Below, piece after piece: positions 54,830-64,000 of a DNA stretch of 64,000 bases. Made by a program: the position numbers and the translations under genes. The stretch's first letter is position 1, and each line of letters begins with the position of its first letter. The stretch is from Odontocerum albicorne (Eukaryota; Arthropoda; Insecta; Trichoptera; Odontoceridae): the NCBI GenBank assembly GCA_949825065.1, contig OX463844.1, positions 1,364,001-1,428,000 on the forward strand, read 5' to 3'. The notes under the pieces are model-generated. The model saw only the letters and a program-made list of their open reading frames with translations. It was not told the DNA's origin and searched no databases.

Positions 54830-55425
54830 TAAAAGAACAATTTATATAGCGCCAGCTGGAGAGCAAATTCTCCTCAAGGGTGCTCCAACTCAAACTCATT
54901 ATTATTGACATGTTAAAAATATTGCAAATAAATGTGTATTAGTTGAGTGTAAGAATAGGAAGGTAGTGACTGCAGTCATTATATAAAGTACAGTTTAACA
55001 GTTTTATGTTATGGTATGATAGAGCCATCGAGTAATATTGGAGGAAGTAAGTCAGTGTTGAATTTACCGAGAAGCTGAGGGCTCCCAATGAGGATCGCTT
55101 GAGACTTCTTAGGATATATGAGTAAGCCATGCTCCCCAGTCCACTCCGAGATCGATTGAAGGTCCGCATTTACATCGTTAAATGCCGTGTGAAAACAATT
55201 TGGATCGAAATGAATATACTCGTATATCTGCAGATCGCCCGCATAGAGATGATAAGAACATTTAAGAGACGATGTTATTGGGTTGATGAATATAGAAAGA
55301 AAGAGTGGAGAGAGAATTCTACCTTGGGGAACGCCTGCAGAGATATCAATCAGTCCATTCAGATATACGCTCTTGGTATTTACAAGATTGTTGTCTTCCT
55401 TAAGGAATAAAACATTTGGCCCAAG
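54830..55425 (-). pseudogene. LINE family E reverse transcriptase, active site altered, with 3' tail
   Basis: The minus-strand reading from about 55350 gives ISAGVPQGRILSPLFLSIFI, then YHLYAGDLQIYEYIHFD and LQSISEWTGEHGLLIYPKKS. These are the GVPQGS.L.P.LF, YADD and NP.KS blocks of Jockey/CR1-type LINE RTs. The catalytic YADD reads YAGD, so the first aspartate is lost. The left end (54835-54905) is the family E tail (GAGAGCAAATTCTCC on the plus strand). The sequence between RT and tail is much shortened. Confidence 0.8.
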
Positions 55426-55659
55426 TCATGTATTGTCCTAAATCCAAGCAATTGAAATTATGTATTAAATGAAATAAAATACGTGGTTTTGAATACAATA
55501 AATGGAAACACCATTGTCTTTGTTACTAGTAATCGAGTACCACAGGAGTAGGCACGTAACTGGCGATTTGCCTTTGCACGTGTTGGTAACATTACCGCAC
55601 GTGAAAAGACAACACTCGCACGCGAATAATGTTATATATAGACTGGGGCTATTTTTTTA

Positions 55660-55745
55660 TTTATATTTTTGGTATCGTTGGGAATCGAACCCGAAACTCC
55701 AGGGTAAAAGTCAAGCATTTTACCAACTAGGCCACGGATTGTCAG
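55660..55745 (-). mobile_element. SINE family A 5' part
   Basis: GTTGGGAATCGAACCCGAAA (box B complement) and TTTTACCAACTAGGCCACGG (box A complement) are both close to consensus. Confidence 0.6.
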
Positions 55746-56080
55746 GTATAAAAAGATGAAGGCTAGTATAAAAAAGTCCCTTTTAGTAGTAAACGGCTAG
55801 AAAATATGCAGATATTTCCAAGTTTGGCGACCTATACTGTACCTGCCCTGATGGAAAAATGACAATTTTTGTACGTAAAATATATAGCTTTTTCGTTACA
55901 AATGTTACTTCGAGACTTTCATATTTAAAAAAATATTTATTTTTTTAAATATGAAAGAAATTCTTGAATTTTTTATTTAGTTTTTCACTTTTGTTCTCTT
56001 CAAGGAGTCGGGGTCAATGCATCGTACCGGCCATTGCATTTCAATTCATCCTGAAATGCCCTTTGCACCTGCTCCCAATA
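55746..56080. other. AT-rich sequence with a 19-bp hairpin
   Basis: CTTTCATATTTAAAAAAAT and its exact inverted complement ATTTTTTTAAATATGAAAG face each other at 55916-55957 with a short loop. Nothing else was recognised. Confidence 0.5.
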
Positions 56081-56081
56081 T

Positions 56082-56470
56082 GGGTGTCCCAAAAACTGTA
56101 TAAACACATTGAATGATAATAAATTCAGCATTTATTAAGGTATATAAAATTTAAAAAAGACATATATAGATTTTTTTGTTATCCTAAGTGCTCAGATGTG
56201 GAAGCGTAAACATCACGAATAATTTGTTTTGGTATTTGGGCGCATTCTCTTTCAATGACAGCTCAATTAATTAACTGTTGCCGGTTTTGTGCCATAAACT
56301 TCATCTTTGATGAATTCCCATAAAAAAGTCCATTGGCGTGAGGTCTGGAGAGCGCAGGAGGTATTCAATGCTACCTCTACGCCCGATCCACCTGTTCGGC
56401 AATTTTTTAACAATATAGACCCTCGTATCACGATTGGTAGTGGGGATGTGCACCATTGTGCTGGAAATAA
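56082..56470 (-). pseudogene. IS630/Tc1/mariner-type transposase C-terminal half
   Basis: The minus-strand reading from 56468 gives FQHNGAHPHYQS, then a frame-shifted NRWIGRRGSIEYLLRSPDLT and PMDFF.WEFIKDEVYGTKPA. It ends ECAQIPKQIIRDVYASTSEH. This matches the second-aspartate block (FQ.DGA..H) and the SPDLTP.DFFLWG block with the final acidic residue. The left edge GGGTGTCCCAAAAACTGTAT is probably the terminal repeat. The N-terminal half and the other end were not found. Confidence 0.72.
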
Positions 56471-57084
56471 GTCCTTAAACCTAAACTCCTCACTAACTTA
56501 GACATTGATATCTTAGTAAAAAAATATACTTCCACTGATTTTTAAAGAAAAAATAATTAAAGATTATATTCCTCTCTATCGACTGAGAAATTAATTATGT
56601 CGAGAAAGCGATTAAGAACCTGGTGAAATTGACCTAAATTCGACGACAGTAAGACAAACGACTCGGTCCGGGTTTTGAGATTTTTTAAACATCTTTAATC
56701 ACCGGCTGCCGGCAAGTGCGTCCAGCCGCTGTCGTTTTTTATCTCGGGCAGCCGTCAGATCGGTGCAGGCGTCCATTCATCATCCCCCATTATCTCGGCT
56801 TCGTGTCTAATTATCGTAATGGCTTCCTCAGACCCACCCTAGCCTGACACCTACTGCCCAGCACCCTACAGGATCTTGAAGAAACGGAGCTTAGACAGGG
56901 CCGACCGTATGCAGGTGTGGTTATAGCATTATATTTAAATTTGAAATGTTTTCATGATAATGTACACAAGCCCTTGCAGCGATTTTTTTTAATTATACAT
57001 TATTCTAATGGAGTGTAAAAAACAGTGTACTAGGATAGTATAATGTTTTGATGTTTTAAGATAATTCTTTGAGATTGACGAATG
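56471..57084. other. Intergenic sequence with a GC-richer patch
   Basis: The stretch 56710-56920 (for example CCGGCTGCCGGCAAGTGCGT) is markedly GC-richer than its surroundings but has no recognised identity. Confidence 0.35.
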
Positions 57085-57475
57085 ATAAGGACAATTTATA
57101 TTGCATTGTTTAGAGAGCCAACTCTCCTTAATCCTTTTAATCCCACGGGGCCGATTATCGGCCCCAACTGGTGCATGTGAAAATCCACGGGGCCGATCAC
57201 CGACCTCAAAGTTTTCATACAAGTTTTTATGTTGAATAAAAAAAAATGTTTTGTGAAATATGAACATTACTTATTATTTAACACCTACAAGGAGGTCTCC
57301 ACAAAAAAATTAGGTTATAAAACTAAATATTAACTCAGATAAAAAATAAAATACAAACTACTGTTTTTTTGCTTAAAAATGCTGGGGATTTTTCGCACAT
57401 TTTATGCAAAATATGCTGGGATTAAAAGGGTTAAGGGCACTCCGACTCGGGATTTGAACTAGTTATTATAGTTCG
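57085..57475 (-). mobile_element. LINE family E 3' tail, split by a TTAA MITE
   Basis: The left part (57085-57131) ends AGAGAGCCAACTCTCCTTAA. The right part resumes at 57431 with TTAAGGGCACTCCGACTCGG. Tails at 54835 and 61185 run straight through this point. Confidence 0.72.
57128..57434. mobile_element. TTAA-flanked MITE, family Q (about 299 bp)
   Basis: TTAA is at 57128-57131 and 57431-57434. The inner ends are TCCTTTTAATCCCACGGGG and GCTGGGATTAAAAGGG. The left part holds the perfect hairpin GGGGCCGATTATCGGCCCC. TTAA duplication suggests the piggyBac superfamily. Ends differ from family P. Confidence 0.82.
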
Positions 57476-57476
57476 A

Positions 57477-57677
57477 AAATTCTAGGATGAGTCCTGTGAC
57501 AGTTCACAAATTTGCCCCAATACAACATTATATAATGTATTTACCTAAATAACCTGCTATTTATTAGAATTAAGGCTTATATTAAAGTTAATAAAATAAT
57601 TAAAATTACTGAACATCGTTACAAGGTTGTATTGGGGCCAATTTGTGAGCTGTCACAGGACTCATCCTAGAATTATA
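57477..57677. mobile_element. Inverted-repeat MITE related to 4494-5074
   Basis: The ends CTAGGATGAGTCCTGTGACA and TGTCACAGGACTCATCCTAG are exact inverted complements. They continue for about 45 bp including TTTGCCCCAATACAAC. The right half matches, in reverse, the left half of the element at 4494. It looks like a deletion derivative of that family. Confidence 0.78.
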
Positions 57678-58359
57678 TATTGAACTATTTCAACTATTAC
57701 GAGTACATAATTAAACTCGTAAAATGTGTGTGTCAGTATATGAAGATAGTGGCTGCGACAATTAGATTTTATGAAAATAATCAGTATATTTATTTGTATT
57801 GGTTTGTTGTTTACATTTTTTGCATTTCAGCATGCATATAGTTTAGATGCATCCAACCGGTGATTAAATTTTCATAACAATTCATAAATGCAATGCGTTG
57901 AACCTTTATTTGGGTTATTTATTTACCGCTTTTATGTACCTATATGCAGCCTAGCTCACTTATATATAAAGCCACAAATAAATTACGAAAATTCCAATTT
58001 TACATAAAGTAAGTTCTTAAAGCATAAAATTAATTTAACTAGAGTTTTCAACACAAATGATAATTGTTTTAGCGCTGGCGCTTACTTACTAAAAGCCTTT
58101 CAAGAAACACAACATAACATATACGTGTGTATTTCCAAGGAGTTTTACGAAATGTATGGTATTCAGCAAAATCATTCTTCGTACGAGTGATTTAATACTT
58201 TTGACGTAAATATATTTTTATCAGTTAAAAGCTTTATTTACAATATAAAAAACAGCTTTTTTGATATATATTATACATTACTATGCACATACACATTTTG
58301 TATAAAAATACACCTAAGTAACATGATACACAGTAACTTTTTTTTTTTTACTTATTTAA
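57678..58359. other. AT-rich sequence, nothing recognised
   Basis: No frame, repeat or hairpin of note was seen. Confidence 0.3.
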
Positions 58360-58538
58360 CCTGGTGAGCTTATTGCCATGTGGCAATCTCTTCCAACCAA
58401 CAAGAAATATGTTTTTAATAGGGTCTAAGTGAAAATCAGACTGCAATCCCATTTAAAAATAATTAGGTTCCAGCGGGGATCGAACCTACCACCTCCGGAT
58501 CGGCAGACAAGCGTCTTACCACCAGGCCACGGAGGTCG
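58360..58538 (-). mobile_element. SINE family A, near full length
   Basis: The tail complement CTGGTGAGCTTATTGCCATG, then TGGCAATCTCTTCCAACCAA, the box B complement GCGGGGATCGAACCTACC and the box A complement GTCTTACCACCAGGCCACGG are all present. It is one of the best preserved copies. Confidence 0.7.
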
Positions 58539-59146
58539 TCCTTCCTTCCCTGTGATGTGTAACTAGTACACATGGCTTCTAAAAACTTTAATATCTCCAT
58601 AAATATAATAAATACTGGGTTCAGATTTTAGGTATTCCTCCGTAATACATTTACGCATTGAATGATAAATTAATATTAATATTAATTAGCACTTATCGGC
58701 CACATCAGAGATAGTTTGTGAAAATCGAGAATAAATTCACCGATACAATCAAACGCGTACCAGTGTGTGACGTAGATATATTCATTCTAAAAACCCACTT
58801 TGGGTGAGGAGCGACGCTATTCACGTCTCACTCTCACTCTACTTCGGTATATGGGAACGCAAGAAATAGAATCTCAGTTCGCTCGCTTCTTTCGCTTCAG
58901 TAGCTTTCGGGCATCTGTTTGAGGTGGTCTCTTTGCCCGTTTTGTGAACGTCAGCCAATGTTTTTTTCATGTTTTCAGCAATTAAATTTTAATTATTATC
59001 ACTTTTGACTACAAATTTAATTAATTAAAGCGATTCACGATGAATATTCTTATTTTTCCGATTTTAAATCGTTCATTTTTACGTGTGTATTGAATGCACA
59101 GTACCGGAACGCGCGGATTTTTTTAGCACAGTTAGGGTAAGGTTAA
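58537..59146. mobile_element. piggyBac-like MITE, family P, copy 5
   Basis: The left inner end CCTTCCTTCCCTGTGATGTG abuts the SINE head with no TTAA left of it. The right end GCACAGTTAGGGTAAGG is followed by TTAA at 59143-59146. The interior matches copy 1, including TATATGGGAACGCAAGAAAT. The missing left TTAA may reflect mutation or insertion of the neighbour. Confidence 0.75.
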
Positions 59147-59599
59147 CAAAGAGTGTAGTACAAATGCAAAGATTTATTACAATGTTTACAAATATTCCCC
59201 CAAAAAGTAAACCGAATTATACATAATTCTTGTTTCGATTAACGTTGAAATGGACTCTTCTAAATCAGTTATACTTTTATATAATTTTTTTCGGATATTC
59301 AAAGAATTTCTCTTACTGGCTCTGGTTATTTCCAATAATAACGGACGACTCGGATAAGAATAGGGAGAGTTGAAGGATCGTTACCGAAGATAAATATGAT
59401 TGGAGGTGTAGAATGAACTGATATAATCTTCGCAAAAAAAAAATAAAACACATAAATGGCATTAGGTTTCGCAATATCTTGAAAGAGATAATAATAACAT
59501 AGTAATAAAAGCAACTACAAATATCATAATCATGTTTTGTCGAATTTGGGGTAGGCAAAAAAAATAGATTTCCACATCTTCCTATTTACACTCGCACAC

Positions 59600-59895
59600 C
59601 TTTTCCGCCCGGTGTATTCGGAGGTATAAAAATACCTATGATTTTGATCATATTTCAAAAAATTTAAAAAACAACATGCCGTGTGCTTTAATTGTCTCAC
59701 TTAAGGTATGGCGTCGGATCGAGCACAGCTATGTGACCGGTGAGTTTGCTGGTATGCAACGGCCCACTCATTTAAAAGTTAAGAAAGAAAAATTAAGAGA
59801 CGAAAACTCCACGTCACAGCTTCGCTTTCCAGCTGAATTGAAGTTGGAATGACGAGGGGATCCTTGACTACGAGGCCCAGTAACGACAATGACTA
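59600..59895 (+). mobile_element. SINE family B, copy 3, 5'-truncated
   Basis: The body GGTATGGCGTCGGATCGAGC, then GAGTTTGCTGGTATGCAACG, and the tail GTTGGAATGACGAGGGGATC, then CTTGACTACGAGGCCCAGTA, match copies 1 and 2. The tRNA-like head is absent. Confidence 0.65.
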
Positions 59896-61180
59896 CCTAC
59901 TATACATATGGTATAATACAAACATGAGACATGCCAAGGCTCAAGGGATCCAAGGTTCTAACAGACAAAATAATCTAGATAAAATAAAAACGATAATATA
60001 TTATTATAGTTTATACTCTCCAATACACATAAAAAAATGTGTGTCGAAACGTCAACATGTTTTCAGATATCTCAAAAAGTTGGAGAGAACAAAATCAACA
60101 AGAGGAAAAAGAAAAAAAACAACGAGTCGTGGCTACAGCGTTCAATATATGGTTCAAATAAATAAAAAAAACTCTCTGAGAGAATCAATAAAGGCATTTA
60201 ATATAGAAGTAAAAAATGTTGTTTTAATATAGAAGCAATTATTTTGTGAAACATGAACATTTAAAGGAATAAACGCATGAATAGTGTTATCATTATCGCT
60301 ACAATGCTTATGAGTTAAGTTTCCGTAGCGCAATTCAGCCAACCCAAAAGCGAACAAAACAGCCGTAGAGGCCGGTCGGGCCGCATTAAACTTTTCATCG
60401 GTACATGTTTCAGTCATTTCGGTTTGGTCCCGGCCATTAATAAGCCGCAGGAATATAAGTCGCCGGGTTAATTGCGATCATAACATTAGATTAGGTCCAA
60501 TCCGGTGGAGCACACAAAAGATTCGACCGGGCCGGGCTCGTAAAATGCAAGAATTCCTCTCGGACCCATGCCTGGTCGACTTATCCAACATACAGCGCAC
60601 AGTTGATCGAAAATGGTAGATAAAATACTTTATAATAGATTCTGAGAAGGTTTATTTTTTCAAAGTTGGTGATCCCTCGCCTGTCGACAAACCTGTCTTA
60701 AATTCATAAAGTTTGTTTATAAATTCGTACGTATTTATGTCATATGTGTCAATTTATTTGGTTTGCACAATAGTATATTATTTGATTTGTATCCACGGTG
60801 AGATGTGGCGGTTATTCGTATAAAAAATATACGTTCGCACAGTAACTACACATTCCGGCGAGATCACTGATGAAATAAATTTAATATTTTTTAGTTTCAT
60901 GAAATGAATTGAATACAGTTGTTATAAGTGTTCACCACTGTTTTATTTATTGATTGGACTATCGGTTTCTCAGACCCGTGTCTAAAAAAATATATTTGTT
61001 AGTGGTCACTAGCAAGGAAAGAGAGAAGAAAGTTAATAAGATGGTACGTTGAGCAGGAGTTAAGATGTTATGATAGAATAAGTGTTCATATGAGTTCGAA
61101 ACCTCCATAAAACACATTTTTACCCTAAGAACCAGATAACTCAAATAATAATTGCATATACCATAATAATGGTAAAAAGA
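59896..61180. other. Intergenic sequence with a GC-richer island
   Basis: The island at about 60340-60600 (GGCCGGTCGGGCCGCATTAA, later GACCGGGCCGGGCTCG) contrasts with AT-rich flanks and matches no family I recognise. Frames at 59849-60232 and 60154-60417 have no motif. Confidence 0.35.
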
Positions 61181-61245
61181 CAATTCATATAACGCCGTTG
61201 AGAGAGACGACTCTCCTTAAAGCGGTTCCACCTCGGCACTCGTCC
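61181..61245 (-). mobile_element. LINE family E 3' tail
   Basis: ACAATTCATATAACGCCGTT, then GAGAGAGACGACTCTCCTTA, matches the tails at 54835 and 57085 and is uninterrupted at the TTAA. Confidence 0.55.
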
Positions 61246-61294
61246 TATAATTATCGATAAATTAAACATCACGTAAGTACTACGAGCATCACGC

Positions 61295-61570
61295 CATTTT
61301 CATGTCAGGTAAGGCATACGAGTAGAGTTGTTGATTTTCTATCTCAACAGACAACCTAAGCCTCTTCCACATTCATACACATTATCTCTTTTTACGTTTC
61401 ATTCTTTCAAAATATCATTTACATTGTCTAACTACACTTTTCTTGGTCTTTCTCTAATATTCCTTCAATGCACATTTGCATAAAACATGTATTTATTTTG
61501 TTAGTTTTTATTCATGCATTCATTCCAGATCCAAAACTTAATAATTATTTTAAATATAAAAGAAAATTTC
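61295..61570 (-). pseudogene. LINE family A fragment, minus strand
   Basis: GCCATTTTCATGTCAGGTAA (reversed end), CCTCTTCCACATTCATACAC, TTTCTTTCAAAATATCATTT-like (complement of the ND.LKE segment) and TTCATGCATTCATTCCAGAT (complement of ERMNE), in minus-strand order. Confidence 0.55.
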
Positions 61571-61784
61571 TTATGCCTTGAAATCTCCATGTACAATAAT
61601 ATTATTTAACATATTCCCGCGGAATCAGAAACCTAGCAGATTAATTGTACATCATAAAAACTGTAAGATATGTCAAAAACAAAAGATGCGTGACTCTCGC
61701 GCGGTAGAAGTGAAACTTCTTTTTTTCCATTTGTTCACGATTTTTTTTTAAGATAAGGAAATGGTTATGTGGAATTTAATTCAA

Positions 61785-62425
61785 GAAAATCTCTCTTAAT
61801 TAAATAAAATAATAATATTTTTATTTTTCATAATAAATAATAATATTTATAATTTTTTAAATAATACATTTAATAATTTAAAAAATAATACGCTTAATAA
61901 TATTAAATTTATATTTTTTTAATATTAAATATATTAATATATTTATGTTGTTATAAATTATTAAATTAATAATTTTTAAATATTTATTTATTATTTTATT
62001 ATTTTTATTATATTATCAATAATATTATTTTATTATATTATTAATAAATGAAAATATAATAATAATATAATTATTAATATTATAATAACATATATATTAT
62101 TATAAGTATACATTAAATATAAATTATACAATATATTAAATAAATATTAAATGTTATAATTTAATATAAAATTAATAAATGTTAAAAATATTAATAGATA
62201 AAAATAATATACAACAAAAAATAATATTATTTTTTTTATTTTTCATAATAAATAATAAATTTATTAGTAAATAATATTTTTTATAATAATATAATACACT
62301 TAATAATATTAAAATAATATTAATTATTATTAATAATAAATAATGATTAATATTAAAATAATTAATAATACTTTATTAATATTTAATAATAATAAATAAT
62401 AATTTAAAAATAATAATATTATAAA
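61785..62425. repeat. Almost pure A/T low-complexity tract (about 640 bp)
   Basis: It is composed of AATAAT, TTATTA, ATTAAT and related words with very few G or C. There is no fixed period, so it is low-complexity sequence rather than a clean microsatellite. It may be a site of assembly or replication difficulty. Confidence 0.88.
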
Positions 62426-62554
62426 CCGTTTCCCTTTTCGTGACGTTTAGACCAATTTGCCCTACCGCGCCAATAGAAGGTTCACTTCAAAAAAATCAAT
62501 CAAAAGGTGATCAATAAACCGGTACCGGTCCACAAACCGGCAGCAAATGGTATG

Positions 62555-62645
62555 CAGGACAAGTCTTGTTATTTACATATTGCTTAGGTCTTTACATATT
62601 GCTTAGGTCTTAAGTCAAGTCTTGTTATTTACATATTGCTTTTCA
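62555..62645. repeat. Short local duplications
   Basis: TTACATATTGCTTAGGTCTT occurs twice in tandem, and AGTCTTGTTATTTACATATT recurs about 50 bp later. Confidence 0.7.
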
Positions 62646-62779
62646 TTGGAGTCAATTTTTATTAAAAAAATCTTTTAAATACTCACCAAAACTTTAAAAA
62701 AATTAAGCCGGTCCGTGGATGACACTGAAGTATAAAGGTATACACCGATCCCATCCACGAGATTTAGTAGCACTACAAT

Positions 62780-62958
62780 AGATGGGCTATAGACACCTGT
62801 CTTCTGGCCCGGGGTATGTGAGTTCGGTATCCCCTGCTACTTCGTGTTTTAAATAAGGGTTACACTAATTTTCACTAAAAACCTTTTTAACGTATTTCTG
62901 GTCCGGTGGAATTAATTGTCATTTGGCAATAAACCCGCCAGGTTGTACTGTGTATTTA
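62780..62958 (+). mobile_element. SINE family A, near full length
   Basis: The head GGGCTATAGACACCTGTCTT is decayed, with box-B-like GTGAGTTCGGTATCCC. The tail GTCATTTGGCAATAAACCCG, then CCAGGTTGTACTGTGTA, is intact. Confidence 0.6.
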
Positions 62959-63159
62959 TTAATTTATTAATATGACTATCCTCAATATATATGAAATAAT
63001 TATATAAGGCGTGGCCGGGAGACAATGGTTATTCTGCCCCATTAATCGGGCTTTCGAGTTTTTATAAGCACTGGAGAAGGCACGAAACTATAGCACGAGA
63101 AGGCACGAACATGTAGGAGTTTGGTTACCATATTAACTCTTTTATCGGACTAGGACCTA

Positions 63160-63238
63160 TTTTATTTTAAGGTACCACCGGGAATCAAACGAAACGACCC
63201 CGTGTAGAAGTATTTCATCCACTGGGCCACGCAGGGAA
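63160..63238 (-). mobile_element. SINE family A 5' part
   Basis: ACCACCGGGAATCAAACGAA is the box B complement and ATCCACTGGGCCACGCAGGG the box A complement. Confidence 0.5.
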
Positions 63239-63339
63239 TAAAATTATAATATTCAACATAACATATGTAACCTATCGGTATTATACTTGTTTTCTTAAAT
63301 TAAAAATATCGAGATCTGTTCAATTCATGTCACCAAAAA

Positions 63340-63620
63340 AAACATTTAAATGCCTTCCTTTTGATTCTGCTTTCAATTATTACTCAGAGGGCTCTTCTGT
63401 ATTTTTCACAACTTTACATTCCTTTCTAATCACTTCATTCAGTGGTTATTCTTGTATTTTTGTGCACGCTTTCTGCAGTTTTTATTCGTCCCCTTACATT
63501 GTTTAAACGCCAACGTTTTACTCCCATACATCAAACGCAGTTCTAAAATACTATTGTGGTTTTCCATCATAGTAGATTTTAATATTGTCCGATTCACGTA
63601 GATAGTCTGGTTCAATTTTA
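63340..63620 (-). pseudogene. LINE family A fragment, minus strand
   Basis: The minus-strand frame contains LRLMYGSKTLAFKQCKGTNK, matching the L.LMYGSE.W...K...K segment after the LINE RT domain. Flanking minus-strand sequence aligns with the family A pieces at 44745-45545. Confidence 0.58.
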
Positions 63621-63639
63621 TATGCTCGAGTATACATGG

Positions 63640-64000
63640 TATATTATTTTGAGTATACATATATGTGTGACCCAAAAATGCCTATAAAACTAAAAGGAAA
63701 GGTATACCAGACTATCGTTAGATCCGCGATTACGTATGGCTCAGTATGCTGGACTATATACACTCCTACTCTAGCCAACTTGAAACAGCAGAAATGCGAA
63801 TGCTTAGGTGGTCGGCAGAAGTATCACTAAAAGATAAAATTAAGAGCTCACGCATTCGTGGTAGCCTGGGGGTCACTGACATAAACAGTAAGCTGGAAGA
63901 GTGACAGCTAAGATGGTACGTGCACATAAGACGGAGTCCACCAGACCATACTGTAAATCAGGCAATGTCTGTGGATCTTCCTCGACAGAAATCCATAGGA
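63640..64000 (+). pseudogene. LINE family D ORF2 C-terminus, running off the window
   Basis: The frame gives MPIKLKGKVYQTIVRSAITY, then GSVCWTIYTPTL. After a frame change it gives EMRMLRWSAEVSLKDKIKSS, RIRGSLGVTDINSKLEE, a stop, and QLRWYVHIRRSPPDHTVNQA. The order is KLKG..Y.TIVRPA..YGSE.W, EMRMLRW, RWYGH.RR.P, as in insect LINE ORF2 proteins. One frameshift and one stop are visible. The 3' end lies beyond the window. Confidence 0.75.

Noticed and set aside
61785..62425. Mitochondrial insertion, suggested by extreme A/T content
   Set aside because: No mitochondrial gene, tRNA or recognisable control-region motif is visible. Low complexity alone explains it.

Overview
This is AT-rich eukaryotic DNA with no convincing host gene, rRNA, functional tRNA, operon or CRISPR array. 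The repeat content points to an arthropod, most likely an insect: non-LTR retrotransposon C-termini of types common in insects, a Penelope-like element, piggyBac-like TTAA elements, hAT, mariner and Harbinger relics, and tRNA-derived SINEs. The order is not provable from the sequence; a moth-like origin is only a guess. Almost every long open frame is either a shadow or part of a decayed transposable element.

Layout. 1-6.3 kb: decayed LINE pieces, a solo LTR (2205-2687) and a TA-flanked inverted-repeat element (4496-5072). 6.3-18 kb: a TTAA MITE, LINE fragments on both strands, a solo LTR, a Penelope-like C-terminus (about 10550-11350 minus) and a mariner relic (16.7 kb). 18-22.3 kb: a cluster of DNA transposons (TTAA MITE, hAT MITE, Harbinger derivative, hAT-like MITE, palindromic MITE). 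22.85-24.03 kb: a 69-bp satellite. 25005-34730: a 9.7-kb Gypsy-type LTR retrotransposon on the minus strand, with two 1433-bp LTRs that look identical and a 4-bp target duplication. It carries broken gag, protease and partial RT, plus repeats replacing the rest of pol. 35.4-46.9 kb: LINE 3' ends, SINEs, two more solo LTRs, TTAA MITEs and a foldback element. 47.8-49.6 kb: a 112-bp satellite with a dimeric higher-order pattern. 49.7-64 kb: further LINE and SINE fragments, a fifth solo LTR, a second copy of the palindromic MITE, a DDE transposase C-terminus, a TTAA MITE inside a LINE tail, and a tract of about 650 bp almost without G or C.

How the parts relate. The window is a nested record of transposition. 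Solo LTRs with intact 4-bp duplications record LTR-LTR recombination. The 9.7-kb element is the youngest large event, although it cannot encode a working polymerase, so it was probably mobilised in trans. One SINE family shares its 3' tail with a local LINE, suggesting that LINE as its mobilising partner. Boundaries given as approximate were read by eye.
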